Of a stretch of DNA of 64,000 nucleotides, positions 24,380 to 33,841 are shown piece by piece. The translations under genes and the position numbers were made by a program. Numbering within the stretch: the stretch's first letter is position 1; every line of letters starts with the position of its first letter. Origin of the DNA: an uncultured Paracoccaceae bacterium (GTDB lineage Bacteria; Pseudomonadota; Alphaproteobacteria; Rhodobacterales; Rhodobacteraceae); the NCBI GenBank assembly GCA_947495795.1, contig CANMAI010000004.1, positions 248,001 to 312,000 of the forward strand, given 5' to 3'. The notes below the pieces were generated by a model. It made no database searches, was not told where the DNA came from, and was given only the letters and a program-made list of their open reading frames with translations.

Positions 24380-25516
24380 TCAGCCCTGAGGCTCTGCCCA
24401 ATTGCCGCGCAGATGGCGGTTCACGATGTCGTACCAGCGCCCATCATCACTCATCTCATCCAGCGCAGTATTCAACCGCGCAATCAGCGCCTCTGCCGAC
24501 GGATTGGCGCGCGGCGCCAGAACGCGAAGCTTGTTTATCTGCGTCAGGCTTTCCAGCACGATGATCGGGTTCGCTATCTCCACACGATCCACCAGCGCGC
24601 GCGTGACAGCAGCATCCATCGAGGCAATGTCTACCCGACCCTCGTCCAACGCTTGTAGGCATTCCGTTGGGCTTGCCGCCTGAACCAGTTCCACACCGTC
24701 CGGCAACAGCCCGAATCCTTCGAGATCGTGCAGGGGATAGCCTTCGGGGCGGCAAAACCGTGTATTCATAAGCCCACCGGGCAGAATTACGGTTGCCCAT
24801 TCAGAATCTGCGCGGGCATAAAACTCAGTCACAAATTCGTAGAACCCGTTCGAGGCGATGTATGTACCGCAAATTTCCTGCATTTCGACACCCAGATCAG
24901 AAGCAGAGCAGTCTGGATACGTCCAAGGCGCGGCAAGCGCCCATCCGCCCCGTGGAGCAATCAAATCCAGATGTGCGGCACGATCATTCACAAAGGCAAA
25001 TTCGTGCGGGCCATCACCAGAAATCGCCAGAGCCACTTCCAAAAGCTCGATAATCATACCCCCACCCGGCAGGTCCTGCCCCGCAAAGGGTGCAAATGGC
25101 CCACCTGTAAGAATATGCAACGAAGACTCACTGCTCATTGCTTTCTCAGCCATCTCGGGCTTTTCAGTCATCGGCTCTGGTATTGCGTCCGGTCCGGCCT
25201 TCACCATTACGGCCTCAGCCATCTCGTCCTTGTCCATCACACCACCGGGCATGGCGATCAGCACTGCGTCGCCCTCGCAAGGCAGCATAAGCCGCTGGCC
25301 ATCCTCAATAATATCCGGATCCGGCCCGATCAGCACAAGATTTGCACGGTAGATCATGTCCGCCCGCCCACGAACTCCGTAATAACGCTGAGCGATATCA
25401 CCCAATGTGTCGCCCTCCGCCACCACATGCACAGGGCAAGCGCCTTCAGCCGCGTGAGCAGGCTCGTTTAGAAACAATGAAATAATAAGGGCTGCAAAAG
25501 CCCAAAGCACGCGCAT
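24380..25516 (-). CDS. LysM domain fused to periplasmic solute-binding protein
   Basis: A 378-residue exported protein. After a signal peptide (MRVLWAFAALIISLFLNEPA) comes a LysM domain at about 30-79 (HVVAEGDTLGDIAQRYYG, DPDIIEDGQRLMLP), an acidic linker (MAEKAMSSESS), and a type-3 solute-binding-like region from about 130 to 372 with ECLQALDEGRVDIASMDAA. LysM usually binds peptidoglycan; the binding-protein fold holds amino acids or small ligands. The combination suggests a peptidoglycan-tethered sensor or binding protein. No transporter genes are adjacent. It is not a standard ABC component. Confidence 0.8.
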   Translation of the reverse strand: MRVLWAFAALIISLFLNEPAHAAEGACPVHVVAEGDTLGDIAQRYYGVRGRADMIYRANLVLIGPDPDIIEDGQRLMLPCEGDAVLIAMPGGVMDKDEMAEAVMVKAGPDAIPEPMTEKPEMAEKAMSSESSLHILTGGPFAPFAGQDLPGGGMIIELLEVALAISGDGPHEFAFVNDRAAHLDLIAPRGGWALAAPWTYPDCSASDLGVEMQEICGTYIASNGFYEFVTEFYARADSEWATVILPGGLMNTRFCRPEGYPLHDLEGFGLLPDGVELVQAASPTECLQALDEGRVDIASMDAAVTRALVDRVEIANPIIVLESLTQINKLRVLAPRANPSAEALIARLNTALDEMSDDGRWYDIVNRHLRGNWAEPQG

Positions 25517-25570
25517 CGCAGCCTCCTGTCTTCAAACAGACGGCTTAACCTACTCGCTCTTCACATGAGG

Positions 25571-26062
25571 TTAATGCGATGAAGTTGATGCCGTTTCCGG
25601 CCCAAGGCGAGAGACTTTCAAGGTGCTGCCTTCAGCCGCCGCCACCTGCACCATGGCACCGGCCTTCAATCCTAATGCATCAGGATCAGCCGCAGCCCTC
25701 CAATGCACACCGTCAATTTCCACAGTGCCACGCCCATGCGCAAATGAGATCACCGTACCCTGCCGCCCAATCATCTGAGCCGTTCGGTTGTTCAACCCGT
25801 GTGCCACATCATCATCCTGCAAGCGGTGGCGCAGCCCCTGGAAGGCAAAAGTAAGCGCCACGGATATAGTGGCAAACAGCGCCACCTGAACCGTTCCGGG
25901 CATCGTCGGCATGAAAACGAGCAGAACAGACATTACGAGCGCGGCCAAAGCCGGGCCAATCAGGAAAAACGCCAGAGAAATCATCTCCAACGCTCCCAGC
26001 ATCAGCGCGAAGGCCACCCACCACCAAGGCGAGATCCCTTCCAGAATTGCAAACGCATTCAT
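25571..26062 (-). CDS. NfeD-family membrane protein
   Basis: A 163-residue protein with helices at about 13-38 and 44-75, followed by an OB-fold NfeD C-terminal domain (NNRTAQMIGRQGTVISF, GRGTVEIDGVHWRAAAD). NfeD1b proteins are encoded next to stomatin-like SPFH proteins; together they organise membrane microdomains and protein quality control. It follows qmcA by four bases in the same operon, which fits this pairing. Confidence 0.9.
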   Translation of the reverse strand: MNAFAILEGISPWWWVAFALMLGALEMISLAFFLIGPALAALVMSVLLVFMPTMPGTVQVALFATISVALTFAFQGLRHRLQDDDVAHGLNNRTAQMIGRQGTVISFAHGRGTVEIDGVHWRAAADPDALGLKAGAMVQVAAAEGSTLKVSRLGPETASTSSH

Positions 26063-26065
26063 CGC

Positions 26066-26986
26066 CTATCCTCCCGCTTTGGCCGCCTTGGCCAATTCGC
26101 TGATCCCCTGAATGGAGCCTATCACTGAAGCAGCCTCCAGAGGGATCATGATTGTCTTGGAACTTGGCGAGGAAGCCACGTTCTGCAGCGCCTCAGTGTA
26201 TTTCTGTGCCACGAAGTAGTTGATCGCCTGCACATCCCCTGCCGCAATCGCCTCGGAAACCATACGCGTCGCCTCGGCTTCCGCCTTCGCGGCACGTTCA
26301 CGCGCTTCGGCGTCAAGAAAGGCAGCCTCACGCCGCCCTTCGGCCTCGCGGATCTGTGCCTCGCGCTCCCCTTCCGCTTTCAGGATAGCGGATTGTTTCT
26401 GACCTTCGGCAGTCAAAATCTCCGCACGCCGGTCACGCTCGGCCTTCATCTGGCGGCCCATCGCCTCGGTTATATCCACTGGTGGCGCAAGATCCTTGAT
26501 CTCCACGCGTGTCACCTTCACGCCCCATGGGTTGGAGGCCTGATCAATCACCGTCAGCAGCTTGGAGTTGATGACATCGCGGTTCGAAAGACTTTCATCA
26601 AGATCCATCGAACCGATCACCGCACGAATGTTTGTCTGTGAGAGGTTTGTCAAAGCCCGCTCCAGATTGCGCACCTCGTAGGCAGCAGAGGCTGCATCCA
26701 CCACCTGATAGAACGCCACCGCATCCGCCACGACCATTGCGTTATCCCGCGTGATCACTTCCTGGCTGTCAATGTCCAGCACCGTTTCCATCATGTTGAT
26801 CCGCGCGCCCACCTTGTCAATCAGCGGGACAAGGAAATTCAGGCCGGGCTTCAGGGTGCGCGTGTAGCGCCCAAAACGTTCAACCGTCCAATCCTCACCT
26901 TGCGGCACGGATTTGACCATCATGTACAAAAGCACGATCGCAAAGATCAGAATGGCGATCGCCGGAGCAAAAAAAGCATCGAGCAT
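26066..26986 (-). CDS. qmcA: SPFH domain/stomatin-like protein QmcA
   Basis: A 306-residue paraslipin with an N-terminal membrane helix (about 6-25), the SPFH domain (QGEDWTVERFGRYTRTLKPG, VDAASAAYEVRNLERALTNL, DVINSKLLTVIDQASNPWGV) and a coiled-coil rich in Ala/Glu/Arg from about 175 to 245. It oligomerises on the inner membrane with NfeD. It is first in a two-gene unit, divergent from the stator-like pair, sharing the 177-base intergenic region with the palindromes noted there. Confidence 0.93.
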   Translation of the reverse strand: MLDAFFAPAIAILIFAIVLLYMMVKSVPQGEDWTVERFGRYTRTLKPGLNFLVPLIDKVGARINMMETVLDIDSQEVITRDNAMVVADAVAFYQVVDAASAAYEVRNLERALTNLSQTNIRAVIGSMDLDESLSNRDVINSKLLTVIDQASNPWGVKVTRVEIKDLAPPVDITEAMGRQMKAERDRRAEILTAEGQKQSAILKAEGEREAQIREAEGRREAAFLDAEARERAAKAEAEATRMVSEAIAAGDVQAINYFVAQKYTEALQNVASSPSSKTIMIPLEAASVIGSIQGISELAKAAKAGG

Positions 26987-27030
26987 AGGGGGCTACCTCA
27001 CATTTTCGTTAACTGCTATATGGCCGCAAG

Positions 27031-27084
27031 TGCAATCTGTTGCAATATCCACGCTCTCAAACTTGCGCCGCAATCTGGTGCAAT
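27031..27084. promoter_or_regulatory. Paired TTGCA-type elements between qmcA and the stator-like pair
   Basis: The sequence GCAATCTG(T/G)TGCAAT occurs twice as direct repeats (27032-27046 and 27070-27084), 38 bases apart with one mismatch. The first is part of the palindrome TGCAA-TCTG-TTGCA, and the second is flanked by TTGC-GCC-GCAA. These would suit an operator for a helix-turn-helix dimer on a divergent promoter. Confidence 0.4.
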
Positions 27085-27163
27085 TGAGTGTTGGAAAGCG
27101 CCACAAGCCCAAGTAACGTGGCCAAAAATACAATAATAGAGCGTCTGAGGATCGAGAGCCGCC

Positions 27164-28330
27164 ATGCTTATGGACCGCGAACAAGAGCCGCAATTTTCCC
27201 AGCCGATACGCCAGATCCTCATCATGGTCATCATTTTGGGCCTCGTGGCGGCGGGCAGTTTCTTCGCTTATGCCTCCGTCGCACCCATTTTTCTGGCCTC
27301 GCCGTATCTCAATGGAGTGATCCTTGCCGTCTTCGGAGTGGGCGTACTGGCCTGCTTCTGGCAGGTGCTTACGCTCACGTCAGCCGTAAACTGGATCGAA
27401 GGCTTCGCTCTTGATCGCCCGGGCCATGAGTTTTCCGCTTCGCCACGCCTCCTCGCTTCTCTCGCGGCGCTTCTCCGCGACAACGAGGCGCGCCGCTCCC
27501 TTACGTCCACGTCGACCCGTTCAATTCTCGACTCGGTAGGCACCCGTCTTGATGAAGCACGCGACATCACGCGCTACATCATCAATCTCCTTATCTTCCT
27601 CGGCCTCCTCGGCACATTCTACGGGCTCGCAATCACTGTACCGGGCGTGGTCGATACCATTCGCTCCCTTGCCCCTCAGGAAGGCTCGGATTCCCTAGAA
27701 GTGTTCGACAATCTGATGACAGGGCTGGAAACGCAACTCGGCGGCATGGGCACAGCCTTCGGTTCCTCTCTCCTCGGCCTCGCAGGCTCATTGGTGGTGG
27801 GCCTTCTGGAGCTTTTCGCTGGCCACGGCCAGAACCGATTCTATTCAGAGCTGGAGGAGTGGCTTTCGTCCATTACCAAGGTTTCGCTCTTTACCGGCGA
27901 AGATGATACTATCTCCAACGGGCGTGGCACCGACCAGACAGCGGGCAATCTGGCCAGTTTCCAGGCCATGCTGGTCCAATCAGAGCAGTCGCGAATTGAA
28001 AGCGACGCAAAGATGTCCCGCCTCACCGATGCGGTGATGGCCCTTGCGCAGCAGTTGAACGAGGCTCCGCGTGGAGGCGGTAGTATGGGAGATGGCGCAG
28101 CGCTGGAACGTGTGGCCGCTGGTCAGGAAAGAATTGCCAACCTTCTCGAAGCTCAGGGCGAAGAAGGCGGCGCGCTCGATCCCGACAGCCGGATGCGCCT
28201 GCGCAATATTGACACCCAGATGCTGCGCATTCTCGAAGAAATGGCCGCGGGCAGGCAGGACAGCGTGGCGGAACTTCGGCAGGATATCTCTGCCCTGACG
28301 GACGCAATCCGCGCCGCGTTGCGAGGCTAG
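27164..28330 (+). CDS. MotA/TolQ/ExbB-like proton channel protein
   Basis: A 388-residue inner-membrane protein with four helices at about 17-37, 49-70, 139-159 and 196-219. The last two contain the channel signature YIINLLIFLGLLGTFYGLA and GMGTAFGSSLLGLAGSLVVG, as in MotA/ExbB. The C-terminal part from about 230 is cytoplasmic and helical (coiled-coil near 270-388). It is followed after three bases by the MotB-like gene, forming a probable ion-driven stator pair. A GAGAG lies before the ATG at 27164; a second ATG two codons later is possible. The driven machine is unknown. Confidence 0.85.
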   Translation: MLMDREQEPQFSQPIRQILIMVIILGLVAAGSFFAYASVAPIFLASPYLNGVILAVFGVGVLACFWQVLTLTSAVNWIEGFALDRPGHEFSASPRLLASLAALLRDNEARRSLTSTSTRSILDSVGTRLDEARDITRYIINLLIFLGLLGTFYGLAITVPGVVDTIRSLAPQEGSDSLEVFDNLMTGLETQLGGMGTAFGSSLLGLAGSLVVGLLELFAGHGQNRFYSELEEWLSSITKVSLFTGEDDTISNGRGTDQTAGNLASFQAMLVQSEQSRIESDAKMSRLTDAVMALAQQLNEAPRGGGSMGDGAALERVAAGQERIANLLEAQGEEGGALDPDSRMRLRNIDTQMLRILEEMAAGRQDSVAELRQDISALTDAIRAALRG

Positions 28331-28333
28331 GCC

Positions 28334-29935
28334 ATGGCGCTTACCAGACGCAGCGGCAAGAGATTCGAGGCCAATATCTGGCCTGGCTTCGTCGATGCAA
28401 TGACAGCCCTGTTGCTCGTCTTGATGTTCGTCCTCTCGATCTTCATGATCGTGCAGTTCGTCCTCCGCGATCGCATCGTCGTACAGGAAAACGAACTGGA
28501 CAATCTCTCCGGCCAAGTTGCCAGCCTCGCCGAAGCCCTCGGGCTGGAACAACAACAGAACGACAGGCTCACAACAGACCTCGGCGAACTCAATTCCCAA
28601 CTCTCCGATGCCGAAGCGCAGGCAGCGGCGCAGGCCGCTCTCATCGCCTCACTTTCCGATGAAAGGGACGCCGATCAGGCCCGTATCGCGAGCTTCGAGG
28701 AGCAGGTGGCAAGTCTCCTCGCCCAGAACACCGATCTTGCAGCCTCCGTCGCGGATACCGAAAACCAGCTAACTGAGAGCGTCAGCCGCGCCGAAGCGCT
28801 CGATCTCGCCCTCGCCCAAGCCCGCTCTGAAATCGACGAGAGTACAGAGAACGCACGCCTCGCAGCGGCCCGCGCCGATGCTCTGGAAGCGCTCGTGGCA
28901 GATCTCGAAAGCGAAGTCTCGGAGGCCAAAACCCAGCTGACAGAGGCTGAGCAGACCCGCCTCGTCGAAGCCGCAGCGGCGGAGGCTCTCCGCGAACGCC
29001 TCGCCAACTCAACAGAAGAGCTCACCACTATGACGCTTCGGCTGGAAGAAGAGCGCAAATATGCTGAGGAGACACTTACTCTCCTGGCCGCAGTGGAAAC
29101 AGCGCGGCGCGAACTGGAAGCAGAAAAGAACGCAGAGGCCGTCGCCCGCGCCGAAGCCTTGAGTTCTGCCGACCAGCGCGAAGCGCTTCTGGCACAAGCC
29201 AACGAACTTCTGGCCGACGAACGTGCGCTTTCGGCCGAAAGCCAGCGCCAAGTGGCCCTCCTCAACCAACAGACAACAGAACTCAACAAACAGCTCAGCG
29301 TGCTCCAGGCACTTCTTGATGAGGCCAACGCAAACGATGCAGCAGCTCAGGTTCAGATCGATGCGCTCGGCTCCAACCTCAACACAGCCCTCGCCCGCGT
29401 CGCCTCAGAAGAACGCCGCCGCGCAGCCCTTGAAGAGGCCGAACGTAAACGCCTTGAGGAGGAAGCCAAAGACCTACAGAACTACCGCTCCGAATTCTTC
29501 GGCCGTGTCCGCGAAATCCTCGGAGACCGCGAAGGCATAGAAATTGTCGGAGATCGCTTCGTCTTCTCCTCCGAAGTTCTCTTCGAGCGCGGCTCAGCCG
29601 ATCTCGGAACAGAAGGCCGCCGCCAGATTGCGGAGGTAGCCAAGGTCATCCGGGCCATTCGCGAAGAGATCCCCCCGGAAATCAACTGGATCCTCCGCGT
29701 CGACGGCCATACAGATAACATACCACTCGGGCGCGGCTCCCGCTACGCCGACAACTGGGAACTCAGTCAGGCCCGGGCTCTTTCGGTCGTAAAGTATCTC
29801 ACCAACGCTGAAGGCCTCCCAGCCAACCGCCTCGCCGCGAACGGTTTCGGAGAGTTCCAGCCGGTGGATGATGCCGATACACCGGAAGCCCGCGCCCAAA
29901 ACCGCCGGATCGAGCTCAAGTTCACGGAGCGCTGA
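28334..29935 (+). CDS. MotB/OmpA-like protein with a long periplasmic coiled coil
   Basis: A 533-residue protein. A short cytoplasmic start leads into one helix (about 22-45) preceded by NIWPGFVDAM, placing Asp21 where MotB proteins have their ion-carrying Asp. A very long Ala/Glu/Leu-rich coiled coil extends from about 50 to 395, and a peptidoglycan-binding OmpA C-terminal domain covers about 410-533 (RGSADLGTEGRRQIAEVAKV, VDGHTDNIPLG, NRRIELKFTER). The roughly 345-residue coil is far longer than in flagellar MotB. It forms the second half of the pair with the channel gene upstream and most likely carries force across the envelope to the peptidoglycan. Confidence 0.87.
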   Translation: MALTRRSGKRFEANIWPGFVDAMTALLLVLMFVLSIFMIVQFVLRDRIVVQENELDNLSGQVASLAEALGLEQQQNDRLTTDLGELNSQLSDAEAQAAAQAALIASLSDERDADQARIASFEEQVASLLAQNTDLAASVADTENQLTESVSRAEALDLALAQARSEIDESTENARLAAARADALEALVADLESEVSEAKTQLTEAEQTRLVEAAAAEALRERLANSTEELTTMTLRLEEERKYAEETLTLLAAVETARRELEAEKNAEAVARAEALSSADQREALLAQANELLADERALSAESQRQVALLNQQTTELNKQLSVLQALLDEANANDAAAQVQIDALGSNLNTALARVASEERRRAALEEAERKRLEEEAKDLQNYRSEFFGRVREILGDREGIEIVGDRFVFSSEVLFERGSADLGTEGRRQIAEVAKVIRAIREEIPPEINWILRVDGHTDNIPLGRGSRYADNWELSQARALSVVKYLTNAEGLPANRLAANGFGEFQPVDDADTPEARAQNRRIELKFTER

Positions 29936-30058
29936 TTCTGCAGTAAAGCCGGGTGCCCACGGCCCTGATCTTTGCCAAAGGCAAAATCGGGGCTCATAGA
30001 AACGGCGCGCCAGCGCCTCATTTAGTAGCGCTCCCGCCGGAGAGACCCCAGAGCAATA

Positions 30059-30165
30059 CTAAAGCGTTTCGTCTTCAATCTGAAACACCCCTTATCATCT
30101 ATCGCGTTGAGGTCTTCGATTTCAGGCAGCGATAGGTGATAAAGGTCTAAAACAAAACGCTCTAG
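30059..30165. repeat. Dispersed ~100-bp palindromic intergenic repeat, copy A
   Basis: The element is bounded by inverted AGCGTTT (30063-30069) and AAACGCT (30155-30161) and contains inner imperfect arms of TTATCATCTATCGC and GCGATAGGTGATAA with one mismatch. The order of conserved blocks (CTGAAACA, CGCGTTGA, TTCAG.CAGCGATAGG) is the same in copy B at 46493-46595. It lies in the gap between the stator pair and the convergent metallopeptidase-like gene, so it may act as a 3' structure. No open reading frame is present within it. Confidence 0.8.
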
Positions 30166-30196
30166 CAAAGCAGCTCCGGAGCACGGTGCCCACCTC

Positions 30197-30907
30197 TTAT
30201 CCTGCGCTCAGGTCTTCGAGCACCATGTCAAACAACTCTCCCGCTCTGACCCGCTCGATCAACATCAAGAGCCCATCTCGCCCTATCTCCCGTTCAATAT
30301 CCGCCACAAGCATCCGTGCCCCGCTGTAGGCCGTACGCGATCCATGCTCCTTCACCAGCGCACCCCAAAGCCACCAACCTGACCGAGCCTTGAGATCCGC
30401 CAGAACCGATTTGGAAACAGCAACACCAAACCGGTCATCCCTCGAAACAATCACCGCCAACCCTTCATCAAACCAGGCAGGGACAGCTCCTGCCGCCGCC
30501 CGCCACTCCCCCACCTCCGCTTTCAAAGCTGTATGGAAAAGCTCATGCGCAGCGATCCGTAGGTTGATCCCGCCATCACCCAGCCGCACCACCCGCCTGC
30601 CATACGCCACGCCACGCGCGCCGTTATCTCCAAAAACATCGTCACACGCGGTATCCGGGCAGAGAATGATATTGGGGCGTGGTGACTGCTTGCCGAAAAA
30701 GCCAGCCACAACCTTCTCCGACGCCTCAACAATCTCTACGGCCCGCCTCCGTTCGGCTGGTCGCATTTCTTCTGGCGCAAAGATGTTCGGGGCTATCTCC
30801 AAAAAGCCGAACCATTCTGGCAGCAGCATGCGCTGCGGCCCTGCCACCGCGACTGCCGCAATGGCCGCGAGCAAGAGCACGAAACCGAGCATTCGAAAAA
30901 ACCGCAT
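30197..30907 (-). CDS. Exported HExxH metallopeptidase-like protein
   Basis: A 236-residue protein with an N-terminal hydrophobic signal/anchor (FRMLGFVLLLAAIAAVAVAG) and a gluzincin-type motif HELFH at 121-125, with WFDEGLAV (Glu148) about 23 residues later. This order matches peptidase MA-like proteins. A CPDTACDD pair (Cys83, Cys88) could form a disulfide. It would act in the periplasm. It is downstream of priA in the same direction (gap nine bases), probably by transcriptional convenience. The substrate is unknown. Confidence 0.82.
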   Translation of the reverse strand: MRFFRMLGFVLLLAAIAAVAVAGPQRMLLPEWFGFLEIAPNIFAPEEMRPAERRRAVEIVEASEKVVAGFFGKQSPRPNIILCPDTACDDVFGDNGARGVAYGRRVVRLGDGGINLRIAAHELFHTALKAEVGEWRAAAGAVPAWFDEGLAVIVSRDDRFGVAVSKSVLADLKARSGWWLWGALVKEHGSRTAYSGARMLVADIEREIGRDGLLMLIERVRAGELFDMVLEDLSAG

Positions 30908-30916
30908 CTCACCTCC

Positions 30917-33103
30917 TCAGAAGAAACTCTGCGGATCAATATCCAGCGTTACTCTGCAATTTGCAGGCAGCTTCACACCCGCCCGCCAGGCAGCCAAGGC
31001 GGGCTGCAACACCCGCCCCTTCGGTGCCTTAACCAACAACCGGTAACGATACCGCCCCCGAATTCGTGCGATCTGCGCGGGCGCGGGTCCAAACACCTGT
31101 GCCCCCAACTGCACGACCCCTGCACACGTTCGGGCCAACTGTCGCGCCACATCCGTTACAATCTGCTCATCCGGCCCACTCACGATAACACCGGCCATTC
31201 GCCCAAAGGGCGGTGCCCCGGCCTCTTCCCGGCTAGCAGCCTCCGCTTCCCAGAAGGCTTCCTCCTCACCCGAAAGAATGGCCTGAATAACGGGATGCTC
31301 TGGTGCGTAGGATTGTATCAGGGCCCGCCCCCGGCGTTCCGCCCGTCCGGCACGCCCGGCCACTTGTCGCACCAGCTGAAATGTGCGCTCTGCAGCCCGC
31401 AAATCCCCACCCTGAAGCCCCAGATCAGCATCGATCACGCCCACCAGAGTCAGTTTCGGAAAGTTATGCCCCTTGGCCACGATCTGCGTGCCGATGATGA
31501 TATCCGCCGAGCCTTCTGCGATCGCCTCGATCCGTGCCTTCAGCGCCCGCGCACTCTCCGTCTGGTCAGAGCTCAAGATCTCGATCCGCGCCTCCGGGAA
31601 AAGGGCCGCCGCCTCTTCGGCCAACCGTTCCACACCCGGCCCTATGGCCGCCAGCATCCCCTCCTTGCCGCAATCCGGGCAGGCTTCCGGCACGCCCCGT
31701 TCTGCCCCGCACTGATGGCACATCAACTTCTTTTGAAACCGGTGTTCCACCAGCCGCGCGTCACACTCCTTGCAGCCGATCTGATGCCCGCAGGCCCGGC
31801 ACTGCGTTACCGGCGCATAGCCGCGCCGGTTTAAAAACCAAAGCACCTGCTCACCGGCTTGAAGCCGCTGAAACGTCGCCCCCTTTAGTGCAGACGAAAC
31901 CCAGCGCCCCCGCTCCGGCCTGTCCTCCCGCATGTCAATCGCTGCCATCTCCGGCAGTTCCGCCACCCCAAACCGCTCCGCCAGATCAAGCCGCGCGTAC
32001 TTCCCCGCCCGCGCATTTGCCCAGCTTTCCAAGGCAGGTGTGGCGGAAGCCAGAACAACGGACGCAGATGTCATCGAAGCCCGCAAAACCGCCATATCCC
32101 GCGCATGATACAGCACGCCATCCTCCTGCTTGTAAGAGGTGTCATGCTCCTCATCGACAACGATCAACCCAAGCTCGCGAAACGGCAAAAAAAGCGCGGA
32201 CCGCGCGCCCACAACCAGCCGCGCCTCTCCTGTCGCAACCCCGCGCCAGCACCGTCTCCGATCCGCCTGTGTCACGCCAGAATGCCACTCCGCAGGACGG
32301 GCGCCAAACCGCGCCTCGACCCTTTCGAGAAACGCCCCCGTCAGGGCGATCTCAGGCAACAGAACCAAAGCCTGCCGCCCGCTCCGCAAAGCCTCCGCTA
32401 CCGCTTCCAGATACACCTCCGTCTTGCCGGAGCCGGTCACACCCTTCAGCAAAACAGTACCGTAGCGCCTGCTCCGTACCGCCTCCCGCAAAGCTTTGGC
32501 CGCTGCCAACTGATCCACATTCAAGTCCTTCGAAGGCAAATCCGGGTCCAGCCGCTCAAAAGGTGCATCGCGCGGAGCAGTTACCCGATCCACCACCCCA
32601 AGCTTTTCAAGCCCGGAAATCACCGAGGAGCTTACCCCCGCCAGGGTACTCAATTCCCCCGGCGCAAACCCATCCCCGGCCTCAAGCACTTCCAGCACCC
32701 GCTCCCGTGCAGGCGTCATCCGCTCCGGTTCGCCGAGGCCCCGCCGCAAGATCTTGCGCAGTCCCGGTGGCGCACCGAGATCCGGCACTCGTGTAGCCAG
32801 CCGCAACATCGCGGCCATCGGAGTCAGAGTGTATTCCGCCGCTCGCACCAGAAACTGCCGCATATCCTCCGCCATCGGAGGCACATCCAGCACGGCCCCG
32901 ACGGGCCGGATCTTGGCATAATCGTAGTCTCCCGCCCCCGGGCCCCACACCACACCAATCACCTTGCGCGGCCCCAAGGGCACCCGCACAAAGGCGCCAT
33001 CCCACACGCCGCCCTCGGGCGCCTTGTAATCCAGAAACCGGTCCAGAGGTTCCGCTGTCAGAACGGATACCAAAGCGCCCTCCGGAAAATACTCCTCACT
33101 CAC
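30917..33103 (-). CDS. priA: Primosomal protein N' (PriA helicase)
   Basis: A 728-residue replication-restart helicase. An N-terminal DNA-binding domain is followed by Walker A GVTGSGKT (221-228) and DEEH (317-320), and the zinc cluster of cysteines [18 protein letters not shown] and CPDCG. It reloads the replisome at stalled forks. The start codon appears to be GTG at 33103. It is transcribed convergently with the transaldolase gene (the gap holds a promoter for the latter) and 5' to the HExxH gene. Confidence 0.97.
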   Translation of the reverse strand: MSEEYFPEGALVSVLTAEPLDRFLDYKAPEGGVWDGAFVRVPLGPRKVIGVVWGPGAGDYDYAKIRPVGAVLDVPPMAEDMRQFLVRAAEYTLTPMAAMLRLATRVPDLGAPPGLRKILRRGLGEPERMTPARERVLEVLEAGDGFAPGELSTLAGVSSSVISGLEKLGVVDRVTAPRDAPFERLDPDLPSKDLNVDQLAAAKALREAVRSRRYGTVLLKGVTGSGKTEVYLEAVAEALRSGRQALVLLPEIALTGAFLERVEARFGARPAEWHSGVTQADRRRCWRGVATGEARLVVGARSALFLPFRELGLIVVDEEHDTSYKQEDGVLYHARDMAVLRASMTSASVVLASATPALESWANARAGKYARLDLAERFGVAELPEMAAIDMREDRPERGRWVSSALKGATFQRLQAGEQVLWFLNRRGYAPVTQCRACGHQIGCKECDARLVEHRFQKKLMCHQCGAERGVPEACPDCGKEGMLAAIGPGVERLAEEAAALFPEARIEILSSDQTESARALKARIEAIAEGSADIIIGTQIVAKGHNFPKLTLVGVIDADLGLQGGDLRAAERTFQLVRQVAGRAGRAERRGRALIQSYAPEHPVIQAILSGEEEAFWEAEAASREEAGAPPFGRMAGVIVSGPDEQIVTDVARQLARTCAGVVQLGAQVFGPAPAQIARIRGRYRYRLLVKAPKGRVLQPALAAWRAGVKLPANCRVTLDIDPQSFF

Positions 33104-33187
33104 GCTACATCACCCGATAGGTATTTCCCTCCGCACCCCCTTGGGATAAGCTTTGCCCGGGCCCACCCTTTCAGCGGAAACAGCATC

Positions 33188-33841
33188 ATGAAATTCTTCG
33201 TAGACAGTGCCGAGATCGACAAGATCAAGGAGCTGGCAGAGACCGGCATGGTTGACGGTGTCACCACCAATCCCTCCCTCATCCTGAAATCAGGCCGCGA
33301 TATTCTGGAGGTCACCAAGGAAATCTGCGATCTTGTCCCCGGTCCCGTCTCCGCCGAAGTTGTCGCAACAGAAGCCGACGACATGATCACCGAAGGCCGC
33401 AAGCTCGCAAAGATCGCCGAGAACATCACCGTGAAAGTCCCCCTCACATGGGCCGGGCTGAAGACATGCAAGGTTCTCTCCGATGAAGGCCGGATGGTCA
33501 ATGTCACGCTTTGCTTTTCCGCCAATCAGGCGCTTCTTGCCGCAAAGGCCGGAGCCACCTTCATCTCCCCCTTCATCGGGCGGCTCGATGATATCAACAT
33601 GGACGGGATGGAGTTGATCGCCGATATCCGCGCGATCTACGATAATTTCGGCTTCTCCACCGAAATCCTCGCCGCCTCCATCCGCACCGTCAACCACGTC
33701 ACCCAATCGGCGCTGATCGGCGCAGACGTTATCACTGCGCCGCCAGAGGTACTGAAGAAGCTGGCCGATCATCCGCTTACGGATAAAGGCCTTGAAGCCT
33801 TCCTGAAAGACTGGGCCAAAACGGGGCAGCAGATTGTCTGA
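33188..33841 (+). CDS. Transaldolase / fructose-6-phosphate aldolase-type (small TAL)
   Basis: A 217-residue small transaldolase with the Schiff-base lysine Lys83 in [10 protein letters not shown], start [31 protein letters not shown] and [11 protein letters not shown]. It transfers dihydroxyacetone units in the pentose-phosphate pathway or acts as F6P aldolase. In Rhodobacterales it is often upstream of DUF484 and xerC, as here, although two extra genes separate it from xerC. Confidence 0.94.
   Translation: MKFFVDSAEIDKIKELAETGMVDGVTTNPSLILKSGRDILEVTKEICDLVPGPVSAEVVATEADDMITEGRKLAKIAENITVKVPLTWAGLKTCKVLSDEGRMVNVTLCFSANQALLAAKAGATFISPFIGRLDDINMDGMELIADIRAIYDNFGFSTEILAASIRTVNHVTQSALIGADVITAPPEVLKKLADHPLTDKGLEAFLKDWAKTGQQIV

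Noticed and set aside
27164-29935. Zorya-type anti-phage system (ZorAB)
   Set aside because: The channel and OmpA-like proteins resemble ZorA/ZorB only in general stator design. There are no ZorC, ZorD or ZorE-like genes next to them.
31534-32796. Long + strand open frame of 420 codons
   Set aside because: It is antisense to priA, whose helicase motifs are intact. The translation is Pro/Ala/Ser-rich without domains.
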